This document shows positions 31,923 through 40,831 of a stretch of DNA of 43,155 nucleotides, piece after piece. Below the pieces are notes generated by a model. It did not search any database. It saw nothing but the letters and a program-made list of their open reading frames with translations, and was not told where the DNA came from. Source of the stretch: Oscillospiraceae bacterium (GTDB lineage Bacteria; Bacillota; Clostridia; Oscillospirales; Ruminococcaceae); contig SVMX01000012.1 in assembly GCA_015067175.1 (NCBI GenBank), forward strand, positions 1-43,155, written 5' to 3'. A program made the translations under genes and the position numbers. Numbering within the stretch: position 1 is the stretch's first letter; each line of letters begins with the position of its first letter.

Positions 31923-33404
31923 TTATTCCGCACCGTTAAGCCCCTGCACCGTCATGTCGCCGTCAGCCATGCGCTTCCAGCCTGCGCGCACCAACATATC
32001 TCTCCCTGCACGAGGTGTAAACGGCGATATCGGCGCCATATACGGCGTTCCGAACGCATTCAGCGAGCACATCTTAACTACCACTGCACCTACCGCCACA
32101 GCAAGCCCGAAAAGTCCGAAAACGCCGCCCGCGATGATATACAAAAAGCGCAATATGACCGTTCTCTCATACATAGCGGGAACAACAAAGCTGCAAAGTC
32201 CCGAAAGCGCCACAACAAGCACCATCGGCGCTCCCACAAGGCCCGCGTTCACCGTGATATCTCCGATAACAAGACCGCCCACAACGCCGATCGCATGACC
32301 TATAGGGCGCGGCAGACGTATACCTGCCTCACGCAGTATCTCATACATAAAGTGTATGAAAAGGCACTCCAGCATAAGCGAAAACGGCGCTGTCTGCTCC
32401 GCCGCGGCCAGATTCAGTATAAGCGCAGACGGCAATAGCTCGGGACTGAATGAGGCTATCGCAACATAAGCTCCCGGTAAAAACAGCGTTATGAAATAAG
32501 CGGCAAGCCGCACAAGCCTTATAAAAACGGTGTAAAACGGCTTTTGGGTGTAATCGTCAAGCGTCTGAAAGCTCTCTATAAAAAGATATGGCACAACAAG
32601 CGCGAACGGAGTTCCGTCCACAAGTATGCCGACCCTGCCTTCGTAAAGCTTCGCCGCAAAGCTGTCGGGACGCTCGCAGGTGCCGCACTCCGAAAAGAAC
32701 CAGCCGCCGTCCCCCTCAAGATACGGCTGGATATAGCCGCTTTCAAGAATAGTGTTCAGCTTAACGCTTTTCAGGCGCTTTTTCACGTTTTGGAGAAGCT
32801 TCGGCGACACCTTGTCACTGATGTAGCACAGACAGATATCGGTATTGCTGCGCTCGCCAAGCTGCGACATCTCGAAAACGAGCGTAGGCGACTTTATCCT
32901 GCGCCTTATCAGTCCCATATTTGTTCTAATTACCTCGACAAAGCCCTCTCTTGAGCCGCGCAGGTCGTTTTCAGTATCGGGCTGCTCGATTCCGCGCGTT
33001 TTAAAGCCCTGCACACCTATTCCCGTGCAGGCTGTACAGCCGTCAATAAGGATTATCGCAAACCCCGATTCCATCTTAAGACACAGATCGCCGAGATTTT
33101 TTATCTCAAGCTGCTCTGCCGCCACAAGATAGGCGTTGAAAATATGGTCCATAAGGACATCTGGCGGTACATTACCTCTGCCGTCAAGGTCGTTCAGCTT
33201 TTCGTAAACCAGCGCCGCAAGCGCAGTGGAGCTTGTCATACCCTCGCAGAGTATCACCGCCATGTCATTTCCGCACACTCTGCCCCTTTTGACGATAACA
33301 TCGGTAGACCCGCCCGTCATTGCCTTTATATTCTTTAAATTCCGCTCAAGGCTCGCGTTTATCGGAGTATCGGGCGGAAGATTTGTGTATACTTCTTCGG
33401 ACAT
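31923..33404 (-). CDS. Spore germination protein, GerA family A subunit
   Basis: The product has 493 residues. The ATG at 33404 has AGAGG 6 nt upstream. The N-terminal soluble part (about 1-270) has the family features GGSTDVIVKRG, EGFVEVIRTNMGLIRRRIKS, LNTILESGYIQPYLE and GRVGILVDGTPFALVVP. The C-terminal part has five or so membrane helices with FYTVFIRLVRLAAYFITLFLPG, RPIGHAIGVVGGLVIGD and NAGLVGAPMV. The A subunit forms the oligomeric ion channel of the germinant receptor. First gene of the ger operon; its presence implies that the organism forms spores. Confidence 0.94.
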   Translation of the reverse strand: MSEEVYTNLPPDTPINASLERNLKNIKAMTGGSTDVIVKRGRVCGNDMAVILCEGMTSSTALAALVYEKLNDLDGRGNVPPDVLMDHIFNAYLVAAEQLEIKNLGDLCLKMESGFAIILIDGCTACTGIGVQGFKTRGIEQPDTENDLRGSREGFVEVIRTNMGLIRRRIKSPTLVFEMSQLGERSNTDICLCYISDKVSPKLLQNVKKRLKSVKLNTILESGYIQPYLEGDGGWFFSECGTCERPDSFAAKLYEGRVGILVDGTPFALVVPYLFIESFQTLDDYTQKPFYTVFIRLVRLAAYFITLFLPGAYVAIASFSPELLPSALILNLAAAEQTAPFSLMLECLFIHFMYEILREAGIRLPRPIGHAIGVVGGLVIGDITVNAGLVGAPMVLVVALSGLCSFVVPAMYERTVILRFLYIIAGGVFGLFGLAVAVGAVVVKMCSLNAFGTPYMAPISPFTPRAGRDMLVRAGWKRMADGDMTVQGLNGAE

Positions 33405-33431
33405 CTTGCACCTCTTCCCTTTATTCAAAGG

Positions 33432-33460
33432 TAATATCCCACAAAAGCTGCAAAATATAC
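33432..33460 (-). promoter_or_regulatory. Possible forespore (sigma-G/F-type) promoter of the ger operon
   Basis: On the minus strand GTATA (33460-33456) and GATATTA (33438-33432) are separated by 17 bp, resembling the sigma-G pattern (GHATR and CATNNTA). No sigma-A promoter is evident for this operon. The match is short and the call is tentative. Confidence 0.35.
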
Positions 33461-33468
33461 CGCAGAGG

Positions 33469-33497
33469 TTGAAATGAGCAAGCTTTTGTGGTAAAAT
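33469..33497 (+). promoter_or_regulatory. Promoter of the HAD hydrolase gene
   Basis: TTGAAA (33469-33474), a 17-bp spacer and TAAAAT (33492-33497), 30 nt before the start codon and divergent from the ger promoter. Confidence 0.85.
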
Positions 33498-33527
33498 ATA
33501 GGTGAAAATATATCAAGGAGCAAAAAT

Positions 33528-34184
33528 ATGAAAGAATTAAAGGCTGTAGTTTTTGATATGGACGGAGTTATCTTCGACTCCGAGCGCAAGGTGGTTGAAT
33601 GTTGGATAGAAATTGCCGCGAAATACGGCATCAAGGATATCGAAAAGCTTTGCAAGCTGTGCCTCGGGACTAACTCTGCTGAAACGAAACGCATCGCACT
33701 CCAGTTTTACGGCGAGGACTTTCCCTATGAGGAGCGCAAAAAGGAGCAATCCGACCTTTATCACGAGCGCTACGACGGCGGCAGACTGCCCATGAAAACA
33801 GGCGTCCGCGAGCTGCTGGAGTTTCTTAAAGAAAAGGGCTTAAAGATAGCGCTTGCAAGCTCCACAAGGCGCGTTGTGGTTGAAAATCAGCTTCGTGACG
33901 CCGGGCTTCTCCCATACTTCGACAAGGTTGTCTGCGGCGATATGGTGAGCCACAGCAAGCCGCACCCCGAGATTTTCCTCAAAGCCTGCGAGGAGCTTTC
34001 TGTCGCGCCCGAATGTGCGATAGCCATTGAGGACAGCTACAACGGAATACGCTCCGCGCACGCCGCAGGTATGCGCCCGATAATGGTGCCCGACATGGCA
34101 GAGCCGAACGAAGAGATGGAGGGGCTTGCGGAGGTTATTTTAGGGTCGCTTTTGGAGGTTAGGGAGTATATTTTAAAGGAGTAA
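33528..34184 (+). CDS. HAD-superfamily phosphatase/phosphoglucomutase-like hydrolase
   Basis: The product has 218 residues. All four HAD motifs are present: FDMDGVIFDSE (nucleophile Asp9 and Asp11), ASSTRR (motif II), a lysine in SHSKPHPEIF (motif III) and AIEDSYNGIRSA (motif IV). The helical cap (about 16-85) puts it in subclass I, near beta-phosphoglucomutases and PGMB-like sugar phosphatases. The substrate cannot be assigned from sequence. AAGGAG precedes the ATG. The next gene starts 3 nt after its stop, with its ribosome site inside the end of this gene. Confidence 0.9.
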   Translation: MKELKAVVFDMDGVIFDSERKVVECWIEIAAKYGIKDIEKLCKLCLGTNSAETKRIALQFYGEDFPYEERKKEQSDLYHERYDGGRLPMKTGVRELLEFLKEKGLKIALASSTRRVVVENQLRDAGLLPYFDKVVCGDMVSHSKPHPEIFLKACEELSVAPECAIAIEDSYNGIRSAHAAGMRPIMVPDMAEPNEEMEGLAEVILGSLLEVREYILKE

Positions 34185-34187
34185 CTT

Positions 34188-35210
34188 ATGTTTGACAAAA
34201 CATGTCCGTTCTGTGGAAAAAAACTTAAATTAACACCACCATCAAAAGAATTTCTCCCGAATATCATGGGACGTTGTACGGGTGGATCAGGATTTTTATT
34301 GCTACCATTACCTCGGCTGAAAAGTTATACTAAAAGTCCTCAAGCAAAATATAACGACCTTTCATACACTAAACATATTTACGAAACACAGGGAGATCTT
34401 ACAGCATTTAAATTTGGCCACCCATCAAATGAACTCGGAAGATTTGAAAGAACTAGTCTTATCACAGTAAATAAAATCAGAAAACATCTTAATCGAGGTG
34501 GAATACATCTGTGGCAAAAGAATCTGCTCTTTTTGTGCAAAAACTGCCGTCACCCTATGGCTTTTAATGAAAATCCACGACGCGCGAAATGGATTTTCGA
34601 GCATATCTGGTTTTACCTTTTAGTGTTTTACATCATTGCAATACCATTGCAGCTTATGACGCATGAGTTTAATTGGACTTTAATGCTGTCGCTGCTTGGC
34701 GTCTGTGTGCTCATAACAGTGGGATATACAGCTTTTGTTTTCGGCAGAATAAAATATCTAAACAAAAACCGCAATAACATCGCGCCCCTTGATGATTATG
34801 CAAGTCTTGCAAGACTTCCAATACTTATCACCATTTCAAGAAAAAATATTCCGAATAAACACTTGTGTACAAGTAATATTTTTTCCACAGAAATAGACGA
34901 AGAAAAATATCAGCTATACATAACAAACGCGAAAAAGGACACTCTCGATTTGTACATCTGCGGCATCAACGGAGAACAGGAAAAGTTGCTTAAAATACTG
35001 CGATGCAATCAAGCGATACCGTTGTACTTCGGAAACAAATACTTAGGCAATGAAAACGTAATCGCCACCTATGAACCTCCCAAAGAATTTTCACATGAAC
35101 ATGATACTACTAATATACTCGCAGAACGTGAATGGTACTGCGACAGTTGCGGTTGCATAAATAAAAGTGCTTCCTCCGAGTGCAGATCATGCGGAAAATA
35201 TAAGAGTTGA
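34188..35210 (+). CDS. Two-span membrane protein with zinc ribbons at both ends; unknown function
   Basis: The protein has 340 residues and is not recognised. The N-terminus has CPFCGKKL, probably paired with a later CKNCRHPM (about 118-126) to form a split zinc site. Two membrane spans lie at about 141-162 and 167-190. A soluble region (about 200-305) looks beta-rich (YQLYITNAKKDTLDLYICGI). The C-terminus, WYCDSCGCINKSASSECRSC followed by G, has the W-x-C-x2-C-x10-C-x2-C spacing of RanBP2-type zinc fingers. The coding sequence is clearly more AT-rich than its neighbours, hinting at later acquisition. It is cotranscribed with the HAD gene by spacing. No function is proposed. Confidence 0.7.
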   Translation: MFDKTCPFCGKKLKLTPPSKEFLPNIMGRCTGGSGFLLLPLPRLKSYTKSPQAKYNDLSYTKHIYETQGDLTAFKFGHPSNELGRFERTSLITVNKIRKHLNRGGIHLWQKNLLFLCKNCRHPMAFNENPRRAKWIFEHIWFYLLVFYIIAIPLQLMTHEFNWTLMLSLLGVCVLITVGYTAFVFGRIKYLNKNRNNIAPLDDYASLARLPILITISRKNIPNKHLCTSNIFSTEIDEEKYQLYITNAKKDTLDLYICGINGEQEKLLKILRCNQAIPLYFGNKYLGNENVIATYEPPKEFSHEHDTTNILAEREWYCDSCGCINKSASSECRSCGKYKS

Positions 35211-35238
35211 AAAAACGGGCTACCATCGGTAGCCCGTT
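35211..35238 (-). terminator. Terminator of the MarR-ABC operon
   Basis: AACGGGCTACC/GGTAGCCCGTT perfect 11-bp stem with a 3-nt loop. On the minus strand it is followed by TTTTC. It directly follows the stop of the plus-strand gene, so it may also act weakly on that transcript. Confidence 0.85.
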
Positions 35239-35242
35239 GATC

Positions 35243-37096
35243 TTATGTAGCAATTCCCGCGAATTGGCTCTGATACAGCCTGTAATAAGCGCCGCGCTGA
35301 GCGAGAAGCTCCTCGTGGTCGCCTGCTTCAAGCACTCTGCCCTCGCCGAGGACGATTATCTTATCCGCGTCGCGAATAGTGGACAGACGGTGCGCGATGA
35401 TAAGGCTGGTTCTGCCTTTCATAAGCGCTATCATAGCCGCCTGAATGTGCATTTCCGTTCTTGTATCGATACTCGAAGTAGCCTCGTCAAGAATAAGTAT
35501 CTTCGGGTCGGCAAGCACCGCCCTTGCTATCGAGATAAGCTGCCGCTGTCCCTGCGAAAGGTTGCTGCCGCCCTCTGTGAGCATGGTATCATAGCCATCG
35601 GCAAGCTTTGAAGCAAAATCATGAACTCTTGCAAGCTTTGCCGCCGCAATTACCTCCTCATCGGTCGCATCTATCTTGCCGTAGCGGATATTCTGCGCTA
35701 TCGTTTCGGAGAAGATGACGGTATCCTGCAAAACTATTCCGATACTACCACGCAGCTTTTCCATCGGCACATTTCGGATATCCTGTCCGTCAAGCAGTAT
35801 CTCGCCGCCGTCTATGTCATAGAAACGCGTCAGCAGGTTTATTACTGTGGTCTTTCCGCTGCCCGTAGCTCCTACTATCGCTATCTTCTGACCGCTCTTT
35901 ACCCACAGGTCGAAATCCTTTAAAACAGGCTCGCCCTCGACATAGGAGAACTTAACGTCCTTGAAATTAAGGTCGCCCTTGACGTTCTCAATCTCAAACG
36001 GCTCATTGCCACCGATATCCTCAGGCTCTGCGTCCATTATCTCAAACACACGCTCCGCGCCCGCAATAGCCGACTGAAGCTGCGCATACTGGTTGGCTAT
36101 CTCGTTTATCGGTCGTGTGAACTGCTTTGAGTACACGATAAACGCCTGAATAGTGCCGACAGAAATGATTCCCTCTATCGCAAACCAACCGCCGAATGCC
36201 GCGATCAGCAAAAATCCGATATTGCCTATGCAGTTCATGCACGGGCCCATAGAGCCGCCCAGTATCTGCGCCTTTATGCCTATCTTTTTAAGCTGGTCGC
36301 TAGTAACGTTAAACTCCTCGCAGACCTTATCCTCTCGTGTATAAGCCTTTACGGTCTTGTATCCGCTTACAGTTTCCTCTATCTGACCGTTGAGCTGACC
36401 AAGCTTCTTCTGCTGCATGGGGAAATATTTTCTCATCAGCTTCGACAGATTTTTCGACACCAAAAGCGTGAGCGCTATCGTTATCATGCTGACAAGCGTG
36501 AGCTGCCACGAATGTATCAGCATCATCACAAAGCAGCCAAACACCATGATAACGCCCGAAATAAGCGAGCCAAGCGACTGCGACACCGAGTTCGAAACGT
36601 TCTCAACGTCATTCGTCATGCGGCTCATGATATCGCCGTGCTTGTGGGTGTCGATATACTTTATAGGAAGCTTTGAGATACGCGAAAACAGATCCTTTCG
36701 CATTATCCTAACAGTGTACTGTGAAAGCTTCGCCGCAAAGATGTTCTGAAAATACGTCAGCACCGCCGACACAAGATACACTCCGCCCAGTATGATAAGC
36801 CACTGCACAAGCGCGTCTATATCAATAACAGGGCGCTTGTCCGTTACGGTTATCGTGTCTATTGCACTCGCCTGAATGGTAGGCGCAGCAACGTTAAGAA
36901 GCGTTGCAACCAGCATAACAGCAAGCATCGCATACAGCAGGTGCTTGTTTTTGCCTATGTATTGCAGTATCCTTTTAAGCGAGCCTTTAACATTCTTCGC
37001 CTTTTCCTGCGGCATTCCCATCGCATGGGGACCTCCCGGACCTCTGCCGCCCGGTCGCAGATTTATCACAGGCTTATTGTTGTTATTCTCAGCCAA
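35243..37096 (-). CDS. ABC transporter, permease-ATPase half (second of a heterodimer)
   Basis: The product has 617 residues. After a Pro/Gly-rich N-terminus (PVINLRPGGRGPGGPH), six membrane helices (about 50-340) form the ABC type I exporter domain, followed by an ATPase domain with Walker A GATGSGKTT, signature LSQGQRQ, Walker B ILILDEATSSID and an H-loop in IAHRLSTIRDAD. It pairs with the upstream 577-aa half (8-nt overlap), like BmrCD/LmrCD multidrug exporters. The walker-side glutamate is present here, so this half carries a complete catalytic site. The substrate is unknown; the adjacent MarR suggests a toxic compound. Confidence 0.92.
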   Translation of the reverse strand: MAENNNNKPVINLRPGGRGPGGPHAMGMPQEKAKNVKGSLKRILQYIGKNKHLLYAMLAVMLVATLLNVAAPTIQASAIDTITVTDKRPVIDIDALVQWLIILGGVYLVSAVLTYFQNIFAAKLSQYTVRIMRKDLFSRISKLPIKYIDTHKHGDIMSRMTNDVENVSNSVSQSLGSLISGVIMVFGCFVMMLIHSWQLTLVSMITIALTLLVSKNLSKLMRKYFPMQQKKLGQLNGQIEETVSGYKTVKAYTREDKVCEEFNVTSDQLKKIGIKAQILGGSMGPCMNCIGNIGFLLIAAFGGWFAIEGIISVGTIQAFIVYSKQFTRPINEIANQYAQLQSAIAGAERVFEIMDAEPEDIGGNEPFEIENVKGDLNFKDVKFSYVEGEPVLKDFDLWVKSGQKIAIVGATGSGKTTVINLLTRFYDIDGGEILLDGQDIRNVPMEKLRGSIGIVLQDTVIFSETIAQNIRYGKIDATDEEVIAAAKLARVHDFASKLADGYDTMLTEGGSNLSQGQRQLISIARAVLADPKILILDEATSSIDTRTEMHIQAAMIALMKGRTSLIIAHRLSTIRDADKIIVLGEGRVLEAGDHEELLAQRGAYYRLYQSQFAGIAT

Positions 37097-38822
37097 CGCG
37101 CTCGTCCCCCTCTCTCATCTGTGAGCTGTAGATATCCTGATATACCTCGCAGCTTTTCAACAGATTTTCGTGGTTGTCAAACGCGGCAAGTCTGCCGTTT
37201 TCTATAACCGCTATCTTATCCGCACCCATAACGCTCGCAACGCGCTGTGCTATCATGATAACAGTGGTATCGCCGAGATTCTCGCGCAGCGCTCTTTGCA
37301 GCTTCGCGTCAGTGGTGAGGTCAAGCGCCGACATACTGTCGTCAAAAATAAGTATCTCAGGCTTTTTGACGATTGCACGGGCGATGGACAATCTCTGCTT
37401 CTGTCCGCCCGACAACGACGAGCCTTTCTCTGTTATGATATCCTTGTAGCCATCGTTGAAGCTCTCGACGAACTCCGCTGCCTGCGCTATCTCAGCGGCA
37501 CTGCGTATCTCCTCGTCGGAAGCGTCGGGCTTGCCCCAGCGAATGTTATTCTCTATCGTATCGGAGAAAAGCTCGCTCTTTTGCAGAACAAAGCCTACTT
37601 TTTTGCGCAGTGCGTCAAGCTGATATTCCCTTACATCTACTCCGTCAACCAACACCTGTCCCTCTGCCGCGTCATAAAAACGTGCAATAAGATTTACAAG
37701 CGAGGTCTTTCCGCAGCCCGTAGCGCCGAGAATTGCCACAGTTTCCCCTTTATTAACTTTAAAGCTGATGTCCTCCAGCACATTTCCCGCCTGAACACCG
37801 GGATAGCGGAAAGATACATTCTTGAACTCAACAGTTCCCCGCGCTGCGGTAGTGCCGTCAAAGCCGCCGCTTTCAATAACGGGGTCAGCGTCAAGTATCT
37901 CTCTGATACGCTTTGCAGAAGCCGATGCGCGGGTTACCTGCTGGAACATCATGCCTATCATCATCACGGACATAAGTATCTGCGTAATGTAGGTAATTCC
38001 CGCCATGACTCTGCCGACCTCAAGCTCGCGCGCCTGCACCTCAAGTCCGCCCATGTAGATTATAGCAAGGACAGACGCGTTCATAAGTATAGAAAGCACG
38101 GGCGTAAGCAGCGCCATAAGCTTCTGCACGCGGAGATTTGTGTTGCAAAGCTCGTCATTCGCCTTGCTGAAACGGTCTATCTCATACTGCTCGCGAGTGT
38201 ACGCCTTAACCACTCTCGCGCCCGATACATTCTCCTGAACAACGGAGTTCACACGGTCAAGCTTGCCCTGTACCACTTCAAAAAGCGGAGCGCCCTTTTT
38301 CAGCACCACAGCAACAACTATAAGCTGCACGGGCAACGTAACAAGCAAAACCAGACCGAACATAACGTCTATGTTCAGCACCATGTAGATACCGCCGACA
38401 AACTGCATTACAGTGCGCACCATCATTCTCAGTGCCATGCCAACAAAGTCCTGACAAGCAGTTATGTCATTCGTGAGCCTTGTGACGAGGGAGCCTGTGG
38501 TGAACTTGTCCGTCTGCTGAAACGACATCTTCATGACCTTTGCAAACGCGTCCTTACGCAGATCGTTAGAAAAGCTCTGCGCCGCGATATTTCCGAACAC
38601 GCCCGAAAGTATGCCGCCGATGCAGCCTATGACGGTGAATATCACCATCTGTATCCCTAAATTCAGGATTATCTCCATGTTTTCAGCGAGGACGCCCTCG
38701 TCAACGATCCTGGACATAAGGTCGGGCTGGATAAGATCCATGCTGACCTCCAGAATCATGAACAAGGGCGACAACACTGCAATATACCAGTATTTTTTTA
38801 AGTATGTCAGTATCTTAATCAA
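37089..38822 (-). CDS. ABC transporter, permease-ATPase half (first of a heterodimer)
   Basis: The product has 577 residues. Six membrane helices (about 15-310) precede an ATPase domain with Walker A GATGCGKTS, signature LSGGQKQ, and Walker B ILIFDDSMSALD. The residue after the Walker B aspartate is Asp instead of the usual catalytic Glu, and the switch histidine region reads IAQRVASV (Gln in place of His). This half therefore has a degenerate site, a known trait of heterodimeric exporters such as BmrC/TM287. The start overlaps the marR stop by 8 nt. Confidence 0.93.
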   Translation of the reverse strand: MIKILTYLKKYWYIAVLSPLFMILEVSMDLIQPDLMSRIVDEGVLAENMEIILNLGIQMVIFTVIGCIGGILSGVFGNIAAQSFSNDLRKDAFAKVMKMSFQQTDKFTTGSLVTRLTNDITACQDFVGMALRMMVRTVMQFVGGIYMVLNIDVMFGLVLLVTLPVQLIVVAVVLKKGAPLFEVVQGKLDRVNSVVQENVSGARVVKAYTREQYEIDRFSKANDELCNTNLRVQKLMALLTPVLSILMNASVLAIIYMGGLEVQARELEVGRVMAGITYITQILMSVMMIGMMFQQVTRASASAKRIREILDADPVIESGGFDGTTAARGTVEFKNVSFRYPGVQAGNVLEDISFKVNKGETVAILGATGCGKTSLVNLIARFYDAAEGQVLVDGVDVREYQLDALRKKVGFVLQKSELFSDTIENNIRWGKPDASDEEIRSAAEIAQAAEFVESFNDGYKDIITEKGSSLSGGQKQRLSIARAIVKKPEILIFDDSMSALDLTTDAKLQRALRENLGDTTVIMIAQRVASVMGADKIAVIENGRLAAFDNHENLLKSCEVYQDIYSSQMREGDERVG

Positions 38823-39288
38823 CGAAATCTCCTCCGAGTCCGTTTTTCAGATTATCCGTCATCTTCTTGATAAGCTTTCCGACAGAATCAAGCTCCTTTT
38901 CGGAAATCCCCTCAAGCATGAGCTTTTCGGCATTGTCAAACGCCTGAAGTATCTGATCGTGCATTTTTCTGCCTTTATCAGTGATAAAAACATGGGTTTC
39001 GCGGCGGTCGTTGTCGTTCTTTTCGCGGCGAACGATGCCCTCGCGCTCCATGTTGCGAAGCGTAATGCTGATAGTGGGAGCTTTCAGCTTTGTGATGTTC
39101 ACTATCTCAAGCTGGGTAAGCCCGTCATGCTCCATCAGCGGCTTCATAACATGGCGATAAGAAGCGCGCATACCGATACGCTCAAGCTCTCTGCCAACAT
39201 ACTCGCCAAAAAGGAACGACGCGTCGTTGACACTGCGAATGGTCTCATTGCCCTTGAACATATAGGTATTGTTGTTGCTGTTTTTCAT
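38815..39288 (-). CDS. MarR-family transcriptional regulator
   Basis: The product has 157 residues. The winged helix (about 45-120) shows HDGLTQLEIVNITKLKAPTI for the DNA-reading helices and ERKN-like wing residues REGIVRREKNDNDRRETHVF, flanked by dimerisation helices. AAGGAAA precedes the ATG. As first gene of the operon it should repress its own promoter and the two ABC genes until a ligand binds; this role is inferred from context. Confidence 0.92.
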   Translation of the reverse strand: MKNSNNNTYMFKGNETIRSVNDASFLFGEYVGRELERIGMRASYRHVMKPLMEHDGLTQLEIVNITKLKAPTISITLRNMEREGIVRREKNDNDRRETHVFITDKGRKMHDQILQAFDNAEKLMLEGISEKELDSVGKLIKKMTDNLKNGLGGDFVD

Positions 39289-39349
39289 ATATTATTTCCT
39301 TTCTAAAAGTGCCGAACCGTGACACCACGGCATTTAAACATAAGCAAGC

Positions 39350-39419
39350 CGATAAAAATAAATAGCCACTGTTATTTTATCGTCTAATTTTATTATACTT
39401 GTTTTTTCGTTATTGTCAA
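39350..39419 (-). promoter_or_regulatory. Promoter and inverted repeat upstream of marR-ABC
   Basis: On the minus strand TTGACA (39419-39414), a 16-bp spacer and TATAAT (39397-39392). Just downstream, CGATAAAA/TTTTATCG arms (39350-39382) form an inverted repeat with a 17-nt centre, a candidate MarR operator. A CCGTG/CACGG hairpin follows in the leader, near 39317-39330. Confidence 0.7.
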
Positions 39420-39517
39420 TAAATTTAATGTGAAAAATTGATGAAAATACACAAAACAGCTACATAAAGCGAATGTCGCCGATACACATAGAAACAGTTA
39501 ATAATTCAGCCGTACCA

Positions 39518-39546
39518 TTGACTTTTATAGAAAATACACATATAAT
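39518..39546 (+). promoter_or_regulatory. Promoter of the AlkA-like glycosylase gene
   Basis: TTGACT (39518-39523), a 17-bp spacer and TATAAT (39541-39546), about 45 nt before the start codon. Confidence 0.85.
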
Positions 39547-39592
39547 ATAGTTTAGGCAAAAGAGCAAAATAACACTACGATAGGTGATGAAT

Positions 39593-40192
39593 ATGTCTGT
39601 TATCTCATGCACCGCACAGCAAGCGGAGCTTCTGTCGCAGCGTGATGAAAAGCTGGGTAAATTTATTAAGAAAAAGGGCATTATAAGCCGCGATGGCTTC
39701 GATGATGTTTTCAGCGGAATCTGCTACAACATCGTCAATCAGCAGATATCCATGAAAGCCTGCGAAGCGCTCTGGACAAGGCTGTGCGAGCAGCTTAGTG
39801 AAATTGCTCCCCAGAATTGCCTTGACGCGGCAAAGCTCAAAGCCTGTGGATTATCCCAAAGCAAGGCAAATTGCATTGCCGAGTGCGCAAAGCGTTTTAC
39901 AACAGGAGAATTGTCCGCGCAAAAGCTGCGCGATATGACCGACACAGAAGTTAAGACCGCCCTCACAACGATAAAAGGCATAGGCGAATGGACAGCGGAA
40001 ATGACGCTGATATTCTGCCTCGGGCGCGATGATGTGCTGAGCCTTTCCGACTTCGGTATAAGAAAGGGACTTTCGCTGCTGCACGATATCGACATCAAAA
40101 ATATAAAGGAAATGAAGAAATTCAAAAAGCTCTACTCCCCATGTGGCACAGCGGCTTCGCTGTACCTGTGGAAAGCAGCGCGCGAGCTTTGA
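39593..40192 (+). CDS. DNA-3-methyladenine glycosylase II-like (HhH-GPD)
   Basis: The product has 199 residues. It has the helix-hairpin-helix motif IKGIGEWTAEMTLIF (about 131-145) and the catalytic aspartate in LSLSDFGIRKG (about 153-163); the N-terminal half is helical, with IVNQQISMKACEALW as in AlkA-type enzymes. It lacks the AlkA N-terminal beta domain and the iron-sulfur cysteines of EndoIII, so it is a compact alkylbase excision enzyme. The ATG at 39593 is preferred, with AGGTG 6 nt upstream; a GTG at 39584 lies in the same frame. It is followed by a YkgJ gene after 16 nt. Confidence 0.88.
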   Translation: MSVISCTAQQAELLSQRDEKLGKFIKKKGIISRDGFDDVFSGICYNIVNQQISMKACEALWTRLCEQLSEIAPQNCLDAAKLKACGLSQSKANCIAECAKRFTTGELSAQKLRDMTDTEVKTALTTIKGIGEWTAEMTLIFCLGRDDVLSLSDFGIRKGLSLLHDIDIKNIKEMKKFKKLYSPCGTAASLYLWKAAREL

Positions 40193-40208
40193 TAAAGGAG
40201 TTTAAAAA

Positions 40209-40685
40209 ATGCTGAAAAAGATACTTGAACCCGCTTCCTGCGGCAAATGCAGGATATGCTGCGGCTTTGACGAAAGCGACAAATGGGAGATACCCCTTGT
40301 TTTTGAGGAGCTTCGCGGCTATCTCGCCGAAAACCACCCCGATATAAAACTTATTGAACGCGGCGGCGAATACGTTTTTGATATGAAATTCAACGGCGAT
40401 GAGGTGATATTCTGCCCCATGCTTACTGAAAACGGCTGCAAGCTTGGCGATAAAAAGCCGTTCGACTGTCGGATATGGCCTTTTCGCGTGAACGACCTTG
40501 ACGGAAAACGCGTCATCACAGTGTCCCCCGTATGCGATACAGTGTCTGCTCTGCCGCTGTCGGCACTGTGCGATTTTGTCAGCAAGGACGGCTTTGCAAA
40601 GCTGCTTTTCGATACCGCAAAAACTCACCCGGACATGGTGAAGCCTTACATCAGCGGCTATCCCATCGTTGCCGTCGAGGAGTAA
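40209..40685 (+). CDS. YkgJ-family cysteine cluster protein
   Basis: The product has 158 residues. The cysteine pattern C-x2-C-x2-CC near the start (CGKCRICCGF), then FCPML, GCKLGDKKPFDCRIWPF and a late PVCD define the YkgJ/Fli B-like zinc or iron-sulfur cluster family (CxxxCxxCC). The biochemical role is unsettled. AAAGGAG is 10 nt before the ATG. It is cotranscribed with the DNA glycosylase. Bases 40686-40831 hold only a possible promoter for the next gene. Confidence 0.85.
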   Translation: MLKKILEPASCGKCRICCGFDESDKWEIPLVFEELRGYLAENHPDIKLIERGGEYVFDMKFNGDEVIFCPMLTENGCKLGDKKPFDCRIWPFRVNDLDGKRVITVSPVCDTVSALPLSALCDFVSKDGFAKLLFDTAKTHPDMVKPYISGYPIVAVEE

Positions 40686-40831
40686 AATGCAATCGTGCGG
40701 CGACATATTCAGAAAAAGCCGCCGAAATCATGCTTTTTCCGAAAATGTTACGAAAAAATAACAAAATAGCGCCCGTGGGTTGGTAGAAATACAAGCCCGC
40801 AAGTGCTATACTTTAAACATGAGGTGATGAA

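Noticed and set aside
37170..38660. Plus-strand frame of 496 codons
   Set aside because: It is the mirror frame of the ABC half-transporter; no recognisable domain and no start signal.
40122..40706. 194-codon minus-strand frame opposite YkgJ
   Set aside because: The plus strand encodes a recognisable cysteine-cluster protein with a ribosome site; the minus frame has neither.
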